A stretch of 12,467 nucleotides of DNA from an uncultured Chromatiaceae bacterium (GTDB lineage Bacteria; Pseudomonadota; Gammaproteobacteria; Enterobacterales; Alteromonadaceae). Below the pieces are notes generated by a model. The model saw nothing but the letters and a program-made list of their open reading frames with translations. It was not told where the DNA came from and ran no database searches. Positions 5,544 to 12,467 of the stretch are shown here, piece after piece; positions within the stretch are counted from its first letter, which is position 1; the number at the start of each line of letters is the position of its first letter. Both the position numbers and the translations under genes were made by a program. Location: NCBI GenBank assembly GCA_946482615.1, contig CAMLSF010000111.1:1-12467 (forward strand), given 5' to 3'.

Positions 5544-6962
5544 CTAGAAACTATCGGCAGTGATTTCTACTTGTGTCACTTCACCATAAGTTTTGGCTAT
5601 GTCTTTGATAGCTTCAGCTTTGCCTATCAGCACAAATTGCAGCTGGTCTTTTGGAAAGTAACTGTTAATCAGACGTTTGCTTTCAGCCACTGTCAGCTGA
5701 TCCACTTTGCTTTGGAAGCTGTTAATGAAATCCTGATCAAAACCATACAGATACATATCGCCCAACAAAGCAGCTAAAGCTGTATTGGTTTCAAAACGGG
5801 GCGGAAACTGGCCTTTGACATAAGCTTTAGCCGAATCCAGTGTGGCTTGGTCTATGCCTTTATCCCATAAACGCTGATAAGTTTTTAGTGCTAAATCCAC
5901 TGCAGCTTTGGTGCTGTCTATTTTAGTAAAACTGCCGATGCTAAAAGTGCCGCTGGCGGAGTAGCGCTCAAACCCAGAGCGGGCGCCATAAGTTAAGCCC
6001 GAATTCACCCTCAGTTCGTCATTCAGCCAGGAGGTAAAACGCCCACCCAGCACTGTATTGACCACACTGATGCCGACATAATCCGGATTGTCCTGTTTCA
6101 CGCCGACACCACCAATACTAAAAGTGGTTTCTATCGCATCGGCTTTATTGACCAGTAGCACTTTAGCTTTGTTAGCTTTTGGCAAGGCCGCTGTTAAGTC
6201 GGGTTGTATCGCTGCAGTGCCGTTTTTCCAGCTGGCAAAGCTTTTTTGCAGCAAAGCTTTCATTACAGCAGGCTTAAAATCGCCCACTATGCTGATGGCC
6301 GTATTGGTTGGCTGATAATAACTTTGGTGGAAGTTCTGCACTTGTTGCTGACTGATGCCTTTTAACGACTCTGCAGTACCTGAAATAGCGTTGCCATAAG
6401 GGTGAGAGCCAAATACCAGTTTATTAAAGTATTGGTCGATCACCATACGAGGGCTTTCTTTGGCCTGAGCTACAGCGGCAATTTGACGGGCTTTTAGCTT
6501 GTCAAACTCGACTGTATCAAAACTGGGTTGAGTCAGCACGCTGTGCAGCACAGTCAGCATTTGCTCTGTGTCTTTGGCCATAAAATCGGCGCGTAAACTG
6601 GAGCCTTCCATTGAACCTTCACTGTTTAAACTGGCGCCTAAAAAGTCGACCAGTTGCTCAATCTCTGCTTTGCTTTTACCGCCTGCGCCTAATAACAGCG
6701 CCTGGCTGGTAAGCTGAGACAAACCAGCGACACTGTCATTGACGGCACCAGCTCTGACTGTGGCCTGCACTGTGACTAAAGGCACTTCATGTTGAGGCAA
6801 TAAAAATACAGTTAAACCATTGTCCAGCTTAAACTGTTCATAGGCCGGCAACTGAAAGCTGCTTTGACTTTTGCTTTGGTCAGCCATCACAGGCAAGGCA
6901 AATACAAAAGAGCTTAATAACACCAGGGCCAGTGCTTTTGGAGTTTTAGTGAAATGGCTCAT
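5544..6962 (-). CDS. M16B peptidase-like protein, non-catalytic R/Y subunit, exported
   Basis: A 472-residue member of the M16B (processing-peptidase-like) family with a signal peptide of about 27 residues ending PVMA|DQS, so periplasmic. It has the N-terminal fold (FKLDNGLTVFLLPQHEVPLVTVQ...RAG) and the C-terminal half with LGGRFTSWLNDELRVNSGLTYGA. The zinc motif HxxEH is replaced by QLTSQ (83-87), so it cannot bind catalytic zinc. It does carry the Arg318...Tyr325 pair that in M16B enzymes is supplied by the non-catalytic partner to hold the substrate backbone. Its ATG at 6962 overlaps the stop of the catalytic M16 gene as ATGA, which favours equal synthesis of the two chains. It most likely forms a heterodimer with that protein. 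The substrate is unknown; bacterial pairs of this type are thought to degrade or process peptides in the envelope. Confidence 0.93.
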   Translation of the reverse strand: MSHFTKTPKALALVLLSSFVFALPVMADQSKSQSSFQLPAYEQFKLDNGLTVFLLPQHEVPLVTVQATVRAGAVNDSVAGLSQLTSQALLLGAGGKSKAEIEQLVDFLGASLNSEGSMEGSSLRADFMAKDTEQMLTVLHSVLTQPSFDTVEFDKLKARQIAAVAQAKESPRMVIDQYFNKLVFGSHPYGNAISGTAESLKGISQQQVQNFHQSYYQPTNTAISIVGDFKPAVMKALLQKSFASWKNGTAAIQPDLTAALPKANKAKVLLVNKADAIETTFSIGGVGVKQDNPDYVGISVVNTVLGGRFTSWLNDELRVNSGLTYGARSGFERYSASGTFSIGSFTKIDSTKAAVDLALKTYQRLWDKGIDQATLDSAKAYVKGQFPPRFETNTALAALLGDMYLYGFDQDFINSFQSKVDQLTVAESKRLINSYFPKDQLQFVLIGKAEAIKDIAKTYGEVTQVEITADSF

Positions 6963-8284
6963 AGATCTTTATCCTCAGCAGAGTCCAGCACAGCAACAGT
7001 GCGGTTGGATTTTTTCAGGTAATTTTGCGCCACCCGCTGAATATCAGCTGGTGTGACTTTTTGATAATTTTTTGGTGCATCAAACAGTTTCTGGTAGCTG
7101 CCAAAATACAGCTCATAAGTGCCGATAATATCGGCTTTACCATTGATGGTTTCCATTTCACGGTAGAACTGCATCAGTTTCTGGTTTTTGGCTTTATCCA
7201 GCTCAGTCTGACTGACACCTGCTTTGGCCACTTTATTGATGACGCCAATCAGCGCAGTTTCCAGCTCGGCTGCTGTTACACCGGGGTTAGCCACCGCCAT
7301 CAGATAAAACAGGTTGGGGTCAAAGGACATAGGCAAATAACTAAACACATCCAGCGCCAGCTCCTTATCGACCAGGCCCTGATATAAACGTGAGCTGTTA
7401 CCTTCCCCTAAAATGGAGTTCAGTAAATCCAGCGCATAATAATCCGGGCTGGAACTGGCCGGAATATGAAAACCAAACAGTAGATTTGGGCTGGTGACTG
7501 AAGCTTTTTGTACATAAACCCGACGTTCACCTTTTTGTTCAGGCTCAACTGTACGCACAGCTTCAGGTTTTGGCTGGGATGGGATGGGCGCAAAATACTG
7601 CTCTGCCAGCTTTTTCACTTCCGCAAGTTTGACATCTCCAGTCACTACCATCACGGCATTGTTGGGCGCGTAATAGGTTTTGTGGTACTGCTGCAAGTCT
7701 TTCAGCGTCCAGGCTTTGATGTCCGACTCATGGCCAATCACAGGCCAGCTGTACGGGTGAGCATGAAAAGCCACACCTTTCATTTCTTCCTGCAAAGTGC
7801 GGAAATTAGAGTTTTCAAGGCCGGTAGTGCGCTCAGAAGCCACTACACCCCGTTCACTTTCCACCATTTTGGCGTTGATATCCAGATTGGCTATCCGGTC
7901 AGCTTCTAAATCAAAAATAGTCTCCAGCGCGTTAGCCGGAAACCAGTTGGTGTATACAGTTAAATCTTCTGTGGTGTAGGCATTGTTGGCGCCGCCAGCT
8001 GCTTCCATAGTGCGGTCAAACATCTTAGGGCCGTACTTTTTCGCGCCGTTAAACATCATATGTTCAAAAAAATGCGAAATGCCGGTAATACCAGGGTGTT
8101 CGTTGCGCGAACCTACTTTCCAGAATAAATAGCTGTTGGCGTTTGGAATAGATGCATCTTCCAGCACCAGAATTTTCATACCATTGTTAAGCGTAAAGCT
8201 TTGAATATCTTTGGCTTCTGTGGCTTGTGCTGAACTGAACACCAGCCCAAGCAACAGCGCCAAAGCGGACTGTTTTAACCTCAT
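6959..8284 (-). CDS. M16B zinc metallopeptidase, catalytic subunit, exported
   Basis: A 441-residue periplasmic zinc peptidase. From the ATG at 8284, residues 1-21 form a signal peptide (MRLKQSALALLLGLVFSSAQA). The inverted zinc motif HFFEH is at 71-75 and the likely third ligand Glu151 lies in ESERGVVASER, 76 residues after His75, the same spacing as the mitochondrial processing peptidase beta chain. The C-terminal half has LGEGNSSRLYQGLVDKELALDVFSY, where the Arg and Tyr of the R/Y pair are lost, so catalysis should need the partner encoded next. The frame extends to a TTG at 8320, but that would put 12 polar residues before the signal peptide. The ATG at 8284 has GGGAGAAGG just upstream and is preferred. 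The gene follows the sugar operon's terminator, so it probably has its own promoter in the ~50 bases before the ATG, though no box is convincing. Confidence 0.95.
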   Translation of the reverse strand: MRLKQSALALLLGLVFSSAQATEAKDIQSFTLNNGMKILVLEDASIPNANSYLFWKVGSRNEHPGITGISHFFEHMMFNGAKKYGPKMFDRTMEAAGGANNAYTTEDLTVYTNWFPANALETIFDLEADRIANLDINAKMVESERGVVASERTTGLENSNFRTLQEEMKGVAFHAHPYSWPVIGHESDIKAWTLKDLQQYHKTYYAPNNAVMVVTGDVKLAEVKKLAEQYFAPIPSQPKPEAVRTVEPEQKGERRVYVQKASVTSPNLLFGFHIPASSSPDYYALDLLNSILGEGNSSRLYQGLVDKELALDVFSYLPMSFDPNLFYLMAVANPGVTAAELETALIGVINKVAKAGVSQTELDKAKNQKLMQFYREMETINGKADIIGTYELYFGSYQKLFDAPKNYQKVTPADIQRVAQNYLKKSNRTVAVLDSAEDKDL

Positions 8285-8285
8285 A

Positions 8286-8294
8286 CCTTCTCCC
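8286..8294 (-). promoter_or_regulatory. Ribosome binding site fixing the catalytic M16 start
   Basis: GGGAGAAGG lies immediately upstream of ATG 8284. It supports this start over the upstream TTG at 8320, which has no comparable site and would spoil the signal peptide. Confidence 0.75.
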
Positions 8295-8337
8295 TGCCCT
8301 TTTCTGAAAGAGAATGACAAAGGGTTAAGACTAAACG

Positions 8338-8376
8338 AAAAACAAAAACGCCCTGCAACAAAATTGTTACAAGGCG
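8338..8376 (-). terminator. Intrinsic terminator of the furanose ABC/GH43 operon
   Basis: On the minus strand, a stem of up to 13 bp starts CGCCTTGT and ends GCAGGGCG (8349-8376), with two G-T pairs and a small AT-rich loop. It is followed by TTTTTGTTTTT (8338-8348). It starts about 30 bases after the GH43 stop codon and should separate the sugar operon from the M16 pair. Confidence 0.88.
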
Positions 8377-8405
8377 TAAACAGTAGTCTTTAAAGGAACA
8401 CTGAG

Positions 8406-9392
8406 TTAGTCGGGCTTATCCTGTGCAAAGTCTAACTGGCCTTGTTCTGTCCAGTACAAAGGGCGGACACGAGTATGGCGATTGCCATCCTGCAAAGGAT
8501 TGCCCTGAATGTCTTTGTAATCCCTGGCGTGATAGAGCATTAAATGGCTGACGCCATCTTCAGCCAACACAAAGCTGTTATGACCGGGACCAAAACGTTT
8601 CAGGTTGTCGTTGGTGGAAAACACAGGTTTCGGCGCTTTGGTCCAGCTTTCGGTTTTTAATAAATCGGCATCGGCAGACGCAGTCAACAAGCCCATGGCG
8701 TAACGATGATCAGTGGCACTAGCTGAATAGGCCAGCCAGACTTTGCCATTTTTAATCAGCACAGCAGGCCCTTCATTGACCTTATAACCTAAGACCTCCC
8801 AGTCCAAAACCGGCTCTGTCAGCAAAGTAGCGGGCAATTCCAGTTCTGTGGCGCTACGCATTTTAGCTATCCACAAAGCGCTGTTATAACTTTGCTTTTT
8901 ATCCTGCTGCGCCCAGACCAGATAATGTTGCCCCTGGTGTTCAAAGTGAGTGGCATCCAGATTAAAACTATCCCAGCCTGTGTTCAGCGGCCCCAGTTCC
9001 TGCCACTCCCCTTGCAGCGGATCGGCAGCACTGTTTTGCAGCAGATAAGTACGGATATGAAAGGGCTCTTCAGTTTTGCCTGCAGCAAAGTAGATATACC
9101 AGCTGCCGTCTATCCGGTGCAGTTCAGGTGCCCAGATATTGGCACTCATAGGGCCTTTGTCTTTTTTGCGCCAGATGACTTTGGCTTCAGCCTTTGCTAA
9201 GCCTTTAATGCTTGAGCTGTGACGCAGCTCTATCCGATCAAACTCCGGCACTGAAGCTGTGAAATAATAAGAATCAGCTGCGGCGCGGTAGACCCAGGGA
9301 TCGGCACGGTTTTTAATCAAAAGCCCGCTCTCTTGTGCCCAGAGCTGGACACTTAACAGGCTTATCAGCAAACAACTACCGAGCTTCCACAT
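8406..9392 (-). CDS. GH43 family glycosidase, probable periplasmic exo-alpha-L-arabinofuranosidase
   Basis: A 328-residue glycoside hydrolase with a five-bladed beta-propeller fold. Residues 1-19 form a signal peptide (..VQLWA|QES), so it acts in the periplasm. The three GH43 catalytic acids are visible: Asp31 in RADPWV (general base), Asp146 in SFNLDATHFE (pKa modulator and orientation) and Glu207 in KVNEGP (general acid). Other blocks, SVPEFDRIELR, IWAPELHRIDGSWYIYFAAG, AYSASATD and GPGHNSFV, resemble the subfamily (I believe GH43_26) that contains exo-1,5-alpha-L-arabinofuranosidases, so release of terminal arabinofuranose is the best guess. A galactofuranosidase activity is possible. There is no carbohydrate-binding module. 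The ATG at 9392 has GGAGG five bases upstream and lies inside the end of the lactonase gene (17-nt overlap). It is the last gene of the sugar operon. Confidence 0.9.
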   Translation of the reverse strand: MWKLGSCLLISLLSVQLWAQESGLLIKNRADPWVYRAAADSYYFTASVPEFDRIELRHSSSIKGLAKAEAKVIWRKKDKGPMSANIWAPELHRIDGSWYIYFAAGKTEEPFHIRTYLLQNSAADPLQGEWQELGPLNTGWDSFNLDATHFEHQGQHYLVWAQQDKKQSYNSALWIAKMRSATELELPATLLTEPVLDWEVLGYKVNEGPAVLIKNGKVWLAYSASATDHRYAMGLLTASADADLLKTESWTKAPKPVFSTNDNLKRFGPGHNSFVLAEDGVSHLMLYHARDYKDIQGNPLQDGNRHTRVRPLYWTEQGQLDFAQDKPD

Positions 9393-10320
9393 TACAACCT
9401 CCGCTTTTTTGCAACGCCAGCCAATCCATGACGGCCAGTTCAGACTCAGGCAAGCCCTGATAAGGCGACTGATAAATCAATAAACTACCGGCATCCGGCT
9501 CGGCTTGTAACTGAGCTTCCGTTAACCCCTGCCGCGCTGTGGTAACAAACAGCAGGTCCAGTTCAGGCCCACCAAAAGCCAGACAAGTGGGCTGACTGAC
9601 AGGTAAAGGGTGTAAAGCAGTTTGTTGCCCTGAAGGCGCATAGCGCGCTATGGCAGCACCGCCCCATAAAGCACACAGCAGATGATCGTCCGCATCTATA
9701 ACTGCACCATCAGGTTCAGCCCCTGCCGGCACGCGAGCAAAAAACTCTGGCTGACTGACAGAACCCTGAACCGCATCAAACTGATAAGAATAAATCTCCC
9801 CTGTGGGTGAGTCGGCGTGATACATCCTGCTGCTGTTTTTATTCCAGCACAGGCTGTTTGGAATTTGTAAGCCGGTGATCACTGCACAACAACCCTGCTG
9901 GTCCAGCCGGTATAAAGTGCCGGTCTGACCTTGGTTGACTTCCCGCATAGTACCGGCCCAAAACCTGCCCTGGCGGTCGATCCGGCCATCATTCATCCTG
10001 TTGCCGGATAAATGAGTTTCAGGTTTCACCAACCATAACAGCTGTTGTGTTTGCGGCTGATACAAAGCAAAACCCGACTCAAAAGCCACCAGCATCGAAT
10101 AGTCAGCGCGCATCGGGTCTTTTGGGTTCAGCAAGGCAAAACAGCTGATACGTTCAGGCAAGGGATAGGTATTCAGCTGCAACGCAGGCCAGAATAACTG
10201 ATACAAAAAACGGCCATGAATATCAGTCCACCAGACCGACTGGCTGGCGCCATGCCAGACAATACCTTCACCTAATTTATTTTTCAGCGGGATGCTATGC
10301 AGCAACGTCAGTTCACTCAT
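9376..10320 (-). CDS. SMP-30/gluconolactonase/LRE family sugar lactonase
   Basis: A 314-residue cytoplasmic beta-propeller lactonase with no signal peptide. The metal ligands of the family are in place: Glu18 (LGEGIVW), Asn155 (IPNSLCW) and Asp204 (EPDGAV), almost the same numbering as animal regucalcin. SGNRMNDGRIDRQGRFWAGTM (105-125) holds the substrate-side Asn/Arg residues. It probably opens a sugar 1,4-lactone to the acid, as L-arabinolactonase does in oxidative arabinose pathways. That substrate is inferred from the GH43 and transporter neighbours. The frame can be extended to an ATG at 10347, but the ATG at 10320 overlaps the yjfF stop as ATGA, has GGGAG six bases upstream and gives Glu18 its usual position. 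The 3' end overlaps the GH43 start by 17 nt. A lactonase implies a sugar dehydrogenase elsewhere; none is in the window. Confidence 0.92.
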   Translation of the reverse strand: MSELTLLHSIPLKNKLGEGIVWHGASQSVWWTDIHGRFLYQLFWPALQLNTYPLPERISCFALLNPKDPMRADYSMLVAFESGFALYQPQTQQLLWLVKPETHLSGNRMNDGRIDRQGRFWAGTMREVNQGQTGTLYRLDQQGCCAVITGLQIPNSLCWNKNSSRMYHADSPTGEIYSYQFDAVQGSVSQPEFFARVPAGAEPDGAVIDADDHLLCALWGGAAIARYAPSGQQTALHPLPVSQPTCLAFGGPELDLLFVTTARQGLTEAQLQAEPDAGSLLIYQSPYQGLPESELAVMDWLALQKSGGCNVEAR

Positions 10321-11288
10321 GCCTTGCTCCCTGCTTTGTTTTGCCATTTATGACTCAGTAATTTTTGCAAAGCGATAAAGAAAAACAGCAAAACCCCTAT
10401 CACTATTTTGCTCCACCAGCTGCTTAAGCTGCCGTCAAAATTGATATAGGTTTGAATAAGGCCCATTAGTAAGACACCCAATACGGTGCCAATAATAAAA
10501 CCGCTGCCGCCTGTCAGTAAGGTACCACCTATCACTACTGCTGCTATCGCATCCAGCTCAACCCCCACAGCAGCCAGTGCATAACCTGAGTAGGTGTAAA
10601 AACTAAAAATAATACCGGCCATAGCAGCCAGCATACTGCTGGTGGCGTACAACAAAATAGTAGTGCGGGCGACAGGAACTCCCATCAGTTGGGCGGATTG
10701 GCTATTGCCCCCTAAGGCATAGACATAAGATCCAAAGCGACTGTAGTGAGTAAGTACCAACATCAGCAGCACCAAAGCTATGGTCAGCAAAGAAGTGGCA
10801 CCCAGCCAGCCACCATCAGGCAGCTCAAGCCCAAACTCGGCTACGGCATCATAAAAAGGATGCTCAATAGCGACAGACTCTTCACTCAATAGCGTTGCCA
10901 CACCCCGGGCTAAAAACATGCCGGCCAAAGTGACAATAAAAGGCTGTAACTGGTAATACTGAATTAAAGCTCCCATACCAGCGCCAAAAAGCGCCGCACA
11001 AGGCAGGATCAGCGCAAAAGCCAAAAGCGGATGCCATTGATAAGGCCCAATCAATAAGGCGGCCGCCACACCACTTAACGCAATCACAGAACCGACCGAC
11101 AGGTCTATGCCACCGGATAAAATCACCAATGTCATGCCCAAGGCTGTCACCAGCAAAAAGGCATTGTCGCTGATTAAGTTAGTAACCACTCGCAGACTGG
11201 CAAAACCGTCAAACTGGCTGGCGCCTGCAGCAAACATCACCAGCACCAGCGCAAAAGTGATCCACAAAGGTAAATAAGTGCGGGACAT
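10317..11288 (-). CDS. yjfF: Furanose ABC transporter permease, YjfF (AraZ-like)
   Basis: A 323-residue inner-membrane permease of the ribose/xylose class (BPD_transp_2). It has 8-10 hydrophobic segments and the hallmark GGIDLSVG (59-66). Long stretches match E. coli YjfF as I know it: FASLRV near the start, SEESVAIEHPFYD, GVELDAIAAVVIGGTLLTGGSG and LIQTYINFDGSLSSWWSKI. In E. coli YtfQRT-YjfF imports galactofuranose. In Shewanella the similar AraUVWZ system is assigned to L-arabinose. The gene starts in a TGATG overlap with the ytfT stop and has GGAGG upstream, and it ends in an ATGA overlap with the lactonase. The GH43 arabinofuranosidase downstream favours L-arabinose (or both furanoses) as substrate here, which is inference. 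Confidence 0.95.
   Translation of the reverse strand: MSRTYLPLWITFALVLVMFAAGASQFDGFASLRVVTNLISDNAFLLVTALGMTLVILSGGIDLSVGSVIALSGVAAALLIGPYQWHPLLAFALILPCAALFGAGMGALIQYYQLQPFIVTLAGMFLARGVATLLSEESVAIEHPFYDAVAEFGLELPDGGWLGATSLLTIALVLLMLVLTHYSRFGSYVYALGGNSQSAQLMGVPVARTTILLYATSSMLAAMAGIIFSFYTYSGYALAAVGVELDAIAAVVIGGTLLTGGSGFIIGTVLGVLLMGLIQTYINFDGSLSSWWSKIVIGVLLFFFIALQKLLSHKWQNKAGSKA
10327..10331 (-). promoter_or_regulatory. Ribosome binding site fixing the lactonase start
   Basis: GGGAG, six bases before ATG 10320 and inside the last codons of yjfF, supports the shorter lactonase start and coupling to yjfF. Confidence 0.6.
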
Positions 11289-12406
11289 CAGGCTTTTCCT
11301 CCACGCGCTTTGCCAAAGCTCAACAGGGCTTTTAGCTGGTTGCGAAATAATTCTGACTGCAACATCAGCACAAGCAGTATGACTAAAGCTTTGATTAATA
11401 AATTAAATTTAGAAGGTAAACCACTAACCACTATGGTGGTGCTCAGGGCCTGAATAATCAGTACTCCTATCACAGCCCGGGGCAAAGAAAAACGTCCACC
11501 TGTTAAAGCGGCACCACCTATCACTACAGCTAAAATAGCGTCCAGCTCTAACCATAAACCTGCGTTATTGGCGTCGGAGCCCTGAATATCAGCTGTAGCG
11601 ATAATACCGGCCAAGGCTGCGCAGCCCCCTGTCAGTAAATACACAGTCAGCTTAATACCCCTGTCATCTATGCCCAAATAACGACTGGCTTTGGCATTAC
11701 AGCCTACAGCTTCAATAAACAGGCCCAACGCAGTGCGTCGTAATAGTAATTGCATCACAAGCAGAGCCAGCAGCACCAGCCAGACAGGCACAGGCAGGCC
11801 TAAAAAGGAGCCAGAGCCTAAAGCGGCAAAGTCAGGGTTCTGAAAAGTGACGATCTGGCCCTGATTTAATAGCTGCGCCACACCACGTCCTGCCACCATT
11901 AGCACTAAAGTCGCCACTATAGGCTGAATGCCGAGATAGCTGACCATAACGCCATTAATCAGACCGCAGGCTAAACCTGTCAGCAGAGCTATTGCTATCA
12001 CAGCAGGAATGGACCAATCCCCCAGCAGCAATAAGTTAGCGCACACTGCGCCGCAAATCGCCATCACAGCGCCAACCGACAGGTCAATACCGCCCGTGGC
12101 TATGACTAAACTCATGCCTATGGCCAGTAAAGCCACTGGTGCGCTGCGGTTTAAAATATCAATCAGGGGCCCATACAAGCGGCCATCCTGCCATTGCAGT
12201 GAAAAAAACTGCGGATCCAGCAGCACATTCACCAGCAATAACAAAGCTAAAGCCAGCAAAGGATAAAGATACTGGCTGAATTTATGCGCTGACTGGCCAG
12301 GGCTATAACGTGCCTGCCTGGCGGTTTTTAACTGCTCTTTACTTAACTGCTCTTTACTTAACTGATTGGGGGTGATCTGTTCCACTACAACTCCTTCTGT
12401 CGTCAT
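11288..12406 (-). CDS. ytfT: Furanose ABC transporter permease, YtfT (AraW-like)
   Basis: A 372-residue inner-membrane permease and partner of YjfF. It matches E. coli YtfT closely: DGRLYGPLIDILNRSAPVALLAIGM, GGIDLSVG (105-112), VAGRGVAQLLNQGQIVTF and DANNAGLWLELDAILAVVIGG. It is about 30 residues longer than E. coli YtfT (341). The excess is a polar N-terminal tail holding a perfect SKEQL-SKEQL tandem repeat (17-26) before the first membrane segment near residue 47. ATG 12406 overlaps the ytfR stop as ATGA and has GGAG seven bases upstream. A second possible start is GTG at 12385, preceded by GAAGGAG at good spacing. Both keep the repeat. I prefer the ATG because the other junctions of this operon also overlap. 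Confidence 0.95.
   Translation of the reverse strand: MTTEGVVVEQITPNQLSKEQLSKEQLKTARQARYSPGQSAHKFSQYLYPLLALALLLLVNVLLDPQFFSLQWQDGRLYGPLIDILNRSAPVALLAIGMSLVIATGGIDLSVGAVMAICGAVCANLLLLGDWSIPAVIAIALLTGLACGLINGVMVSYLGIQPIVATLVLMVAGRGVAQLLNQGQIVTFQNPDFAALGSGSFLGLPVPVWLVLLALLVMQLLLRRTALGLFIEAVGCNAKASRYLGIDDRGIKLTVYLLTGGCAALAGIIATADIQGSDANNAGLWLELDAILAVVIGGAALTGGRFSLPRAVIGVLIIQALSTTIVVSGLPSKFNLLIKALVILLVLMLQSELFRNQLKALLSFGKARGGKA
12331..12360 (-). repeat. In-frame 15-bp tandem repeat in ytfT
   Basis: Two perfect adjacent 15-base units (12331-12345 and 12346-12360), with partial matches on each side. They encode SKEQL twice in the cytoplasmic tail of YtfT. As the unit is five codons, gain or loss by slippage would keep the frame. 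Confidence 0.9.
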
Positions 12407-12467
12407 ACCGCAGCTCCGGCAATAGCAGCCATAATGCGATCCGGATTCAGATCCTCACCACTTAACT
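12403..12467 (-). CDS. ytfR: Furanose ABC transporter ATPase, YtfR (AraV-like), C-terminal end only
   Basis: Only the last 20 codons are inside the window. The one open minus-strand frame reads LSGEDLNPDRIMAAIAGAAV and stops at TGA 12403-12405, overlapping the ytfT ATG as ATGA. The SPERIM-AAIAG-like ending is common in the double-ATPase subunits of sugar ABC importers, and YtfR precedes YtfT in E. coli. The call rests mainly on position and order. The ATPase domains are outside the window. Confidence 0.72.
   Translation of the reverse strand, partial: LSGEDLNPDRIMAAIAGAAV

Noticed and set aside
8285..8340. Promoter for the M16 pair
   Set aside because: The best arrangement, TTGCAG with 17 bases to TTTAGT, matches poorly and its -35 sits inside the upstream terminator. 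A promoter is likely here but I cannot place it.

Overview
The window looks like chromosome of an aquatic gammaproteobacterium, perhaps close to Rheinheimera, Alishewanella or Shewanella. This rests on the Gln- and Leu-rich exported proteins, the paired M16 peptidases, near-orthologs of E. coli YtfT and YjfF, and a Met-Leu-Gln-Gln tRNA operon in the E. coli metT-leuW-gln-gln order. The genus is my inference. I see no phage, IS element, plasmid or CRISPR sequence.

Layout. (1) 1-1355, minus: the N-terminal ~450 residues of a POT/PTR2 proton-coupled oligopeptide transporter, cut by the window edge. (2) 1536-2058, plus: a stable-RNA transcription unit with a near-consensus promoter, tRNA-Met(CAU), tRNA-Leu(UAG), two identical tRNA-Gln(UUG) genes and a strong intrinsic terminator. 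(3) 2097-5471, minus: a two-gene envelope cassette, a DUF3142-like lipoprotein followed 4 nt later by a 710-residue TPR-like exported protein starting its mature part with CGPDFP and ending in a membrane anchor. It is the least understood part of the window. (4) 5544-8284, minus: two exported M16B peptidases overlapping by ATGA, one with the zinc site and the other with the R/Y pair, so probably an obligate heterodimer. (5) 8338-12467, minus: the distal part of a sugar operon, ytfR (3' end only), ytfT, yjfF, an SMP-30 family lactonase and a GH43 glycosidase. Every junction overlaps, and a strong terminator closes the operon.

How the genes fit together. The sugar operon reads as a furanose-scavenging module. 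The signal-peptide-bearing GH43 enzyme would release L-arabinofuranose (or a similar furanose) in the periplasm. The YtfRT-YjfF type ABC importer would bring it into the cytoplasm, and the cytoplasmic SMP-30 protein would hydrolyse a sugar lactone in an oxidative route. The binding protein, most of the ATPase and any dehydrogenase or dehydratase must lie beyond the right edge. The M16 pair and the DUF3142/TPR pair are separate envelope functions, probably proteolysis and an unknown process.

Several starts were re-chosen from the sequence: the catalytic M16 starts at 8284 (not a TTG at 8320), the lactonase at 10320 (ATGA overlap), and the DUF3142 lipoprotein appears to use TTG at 5471.
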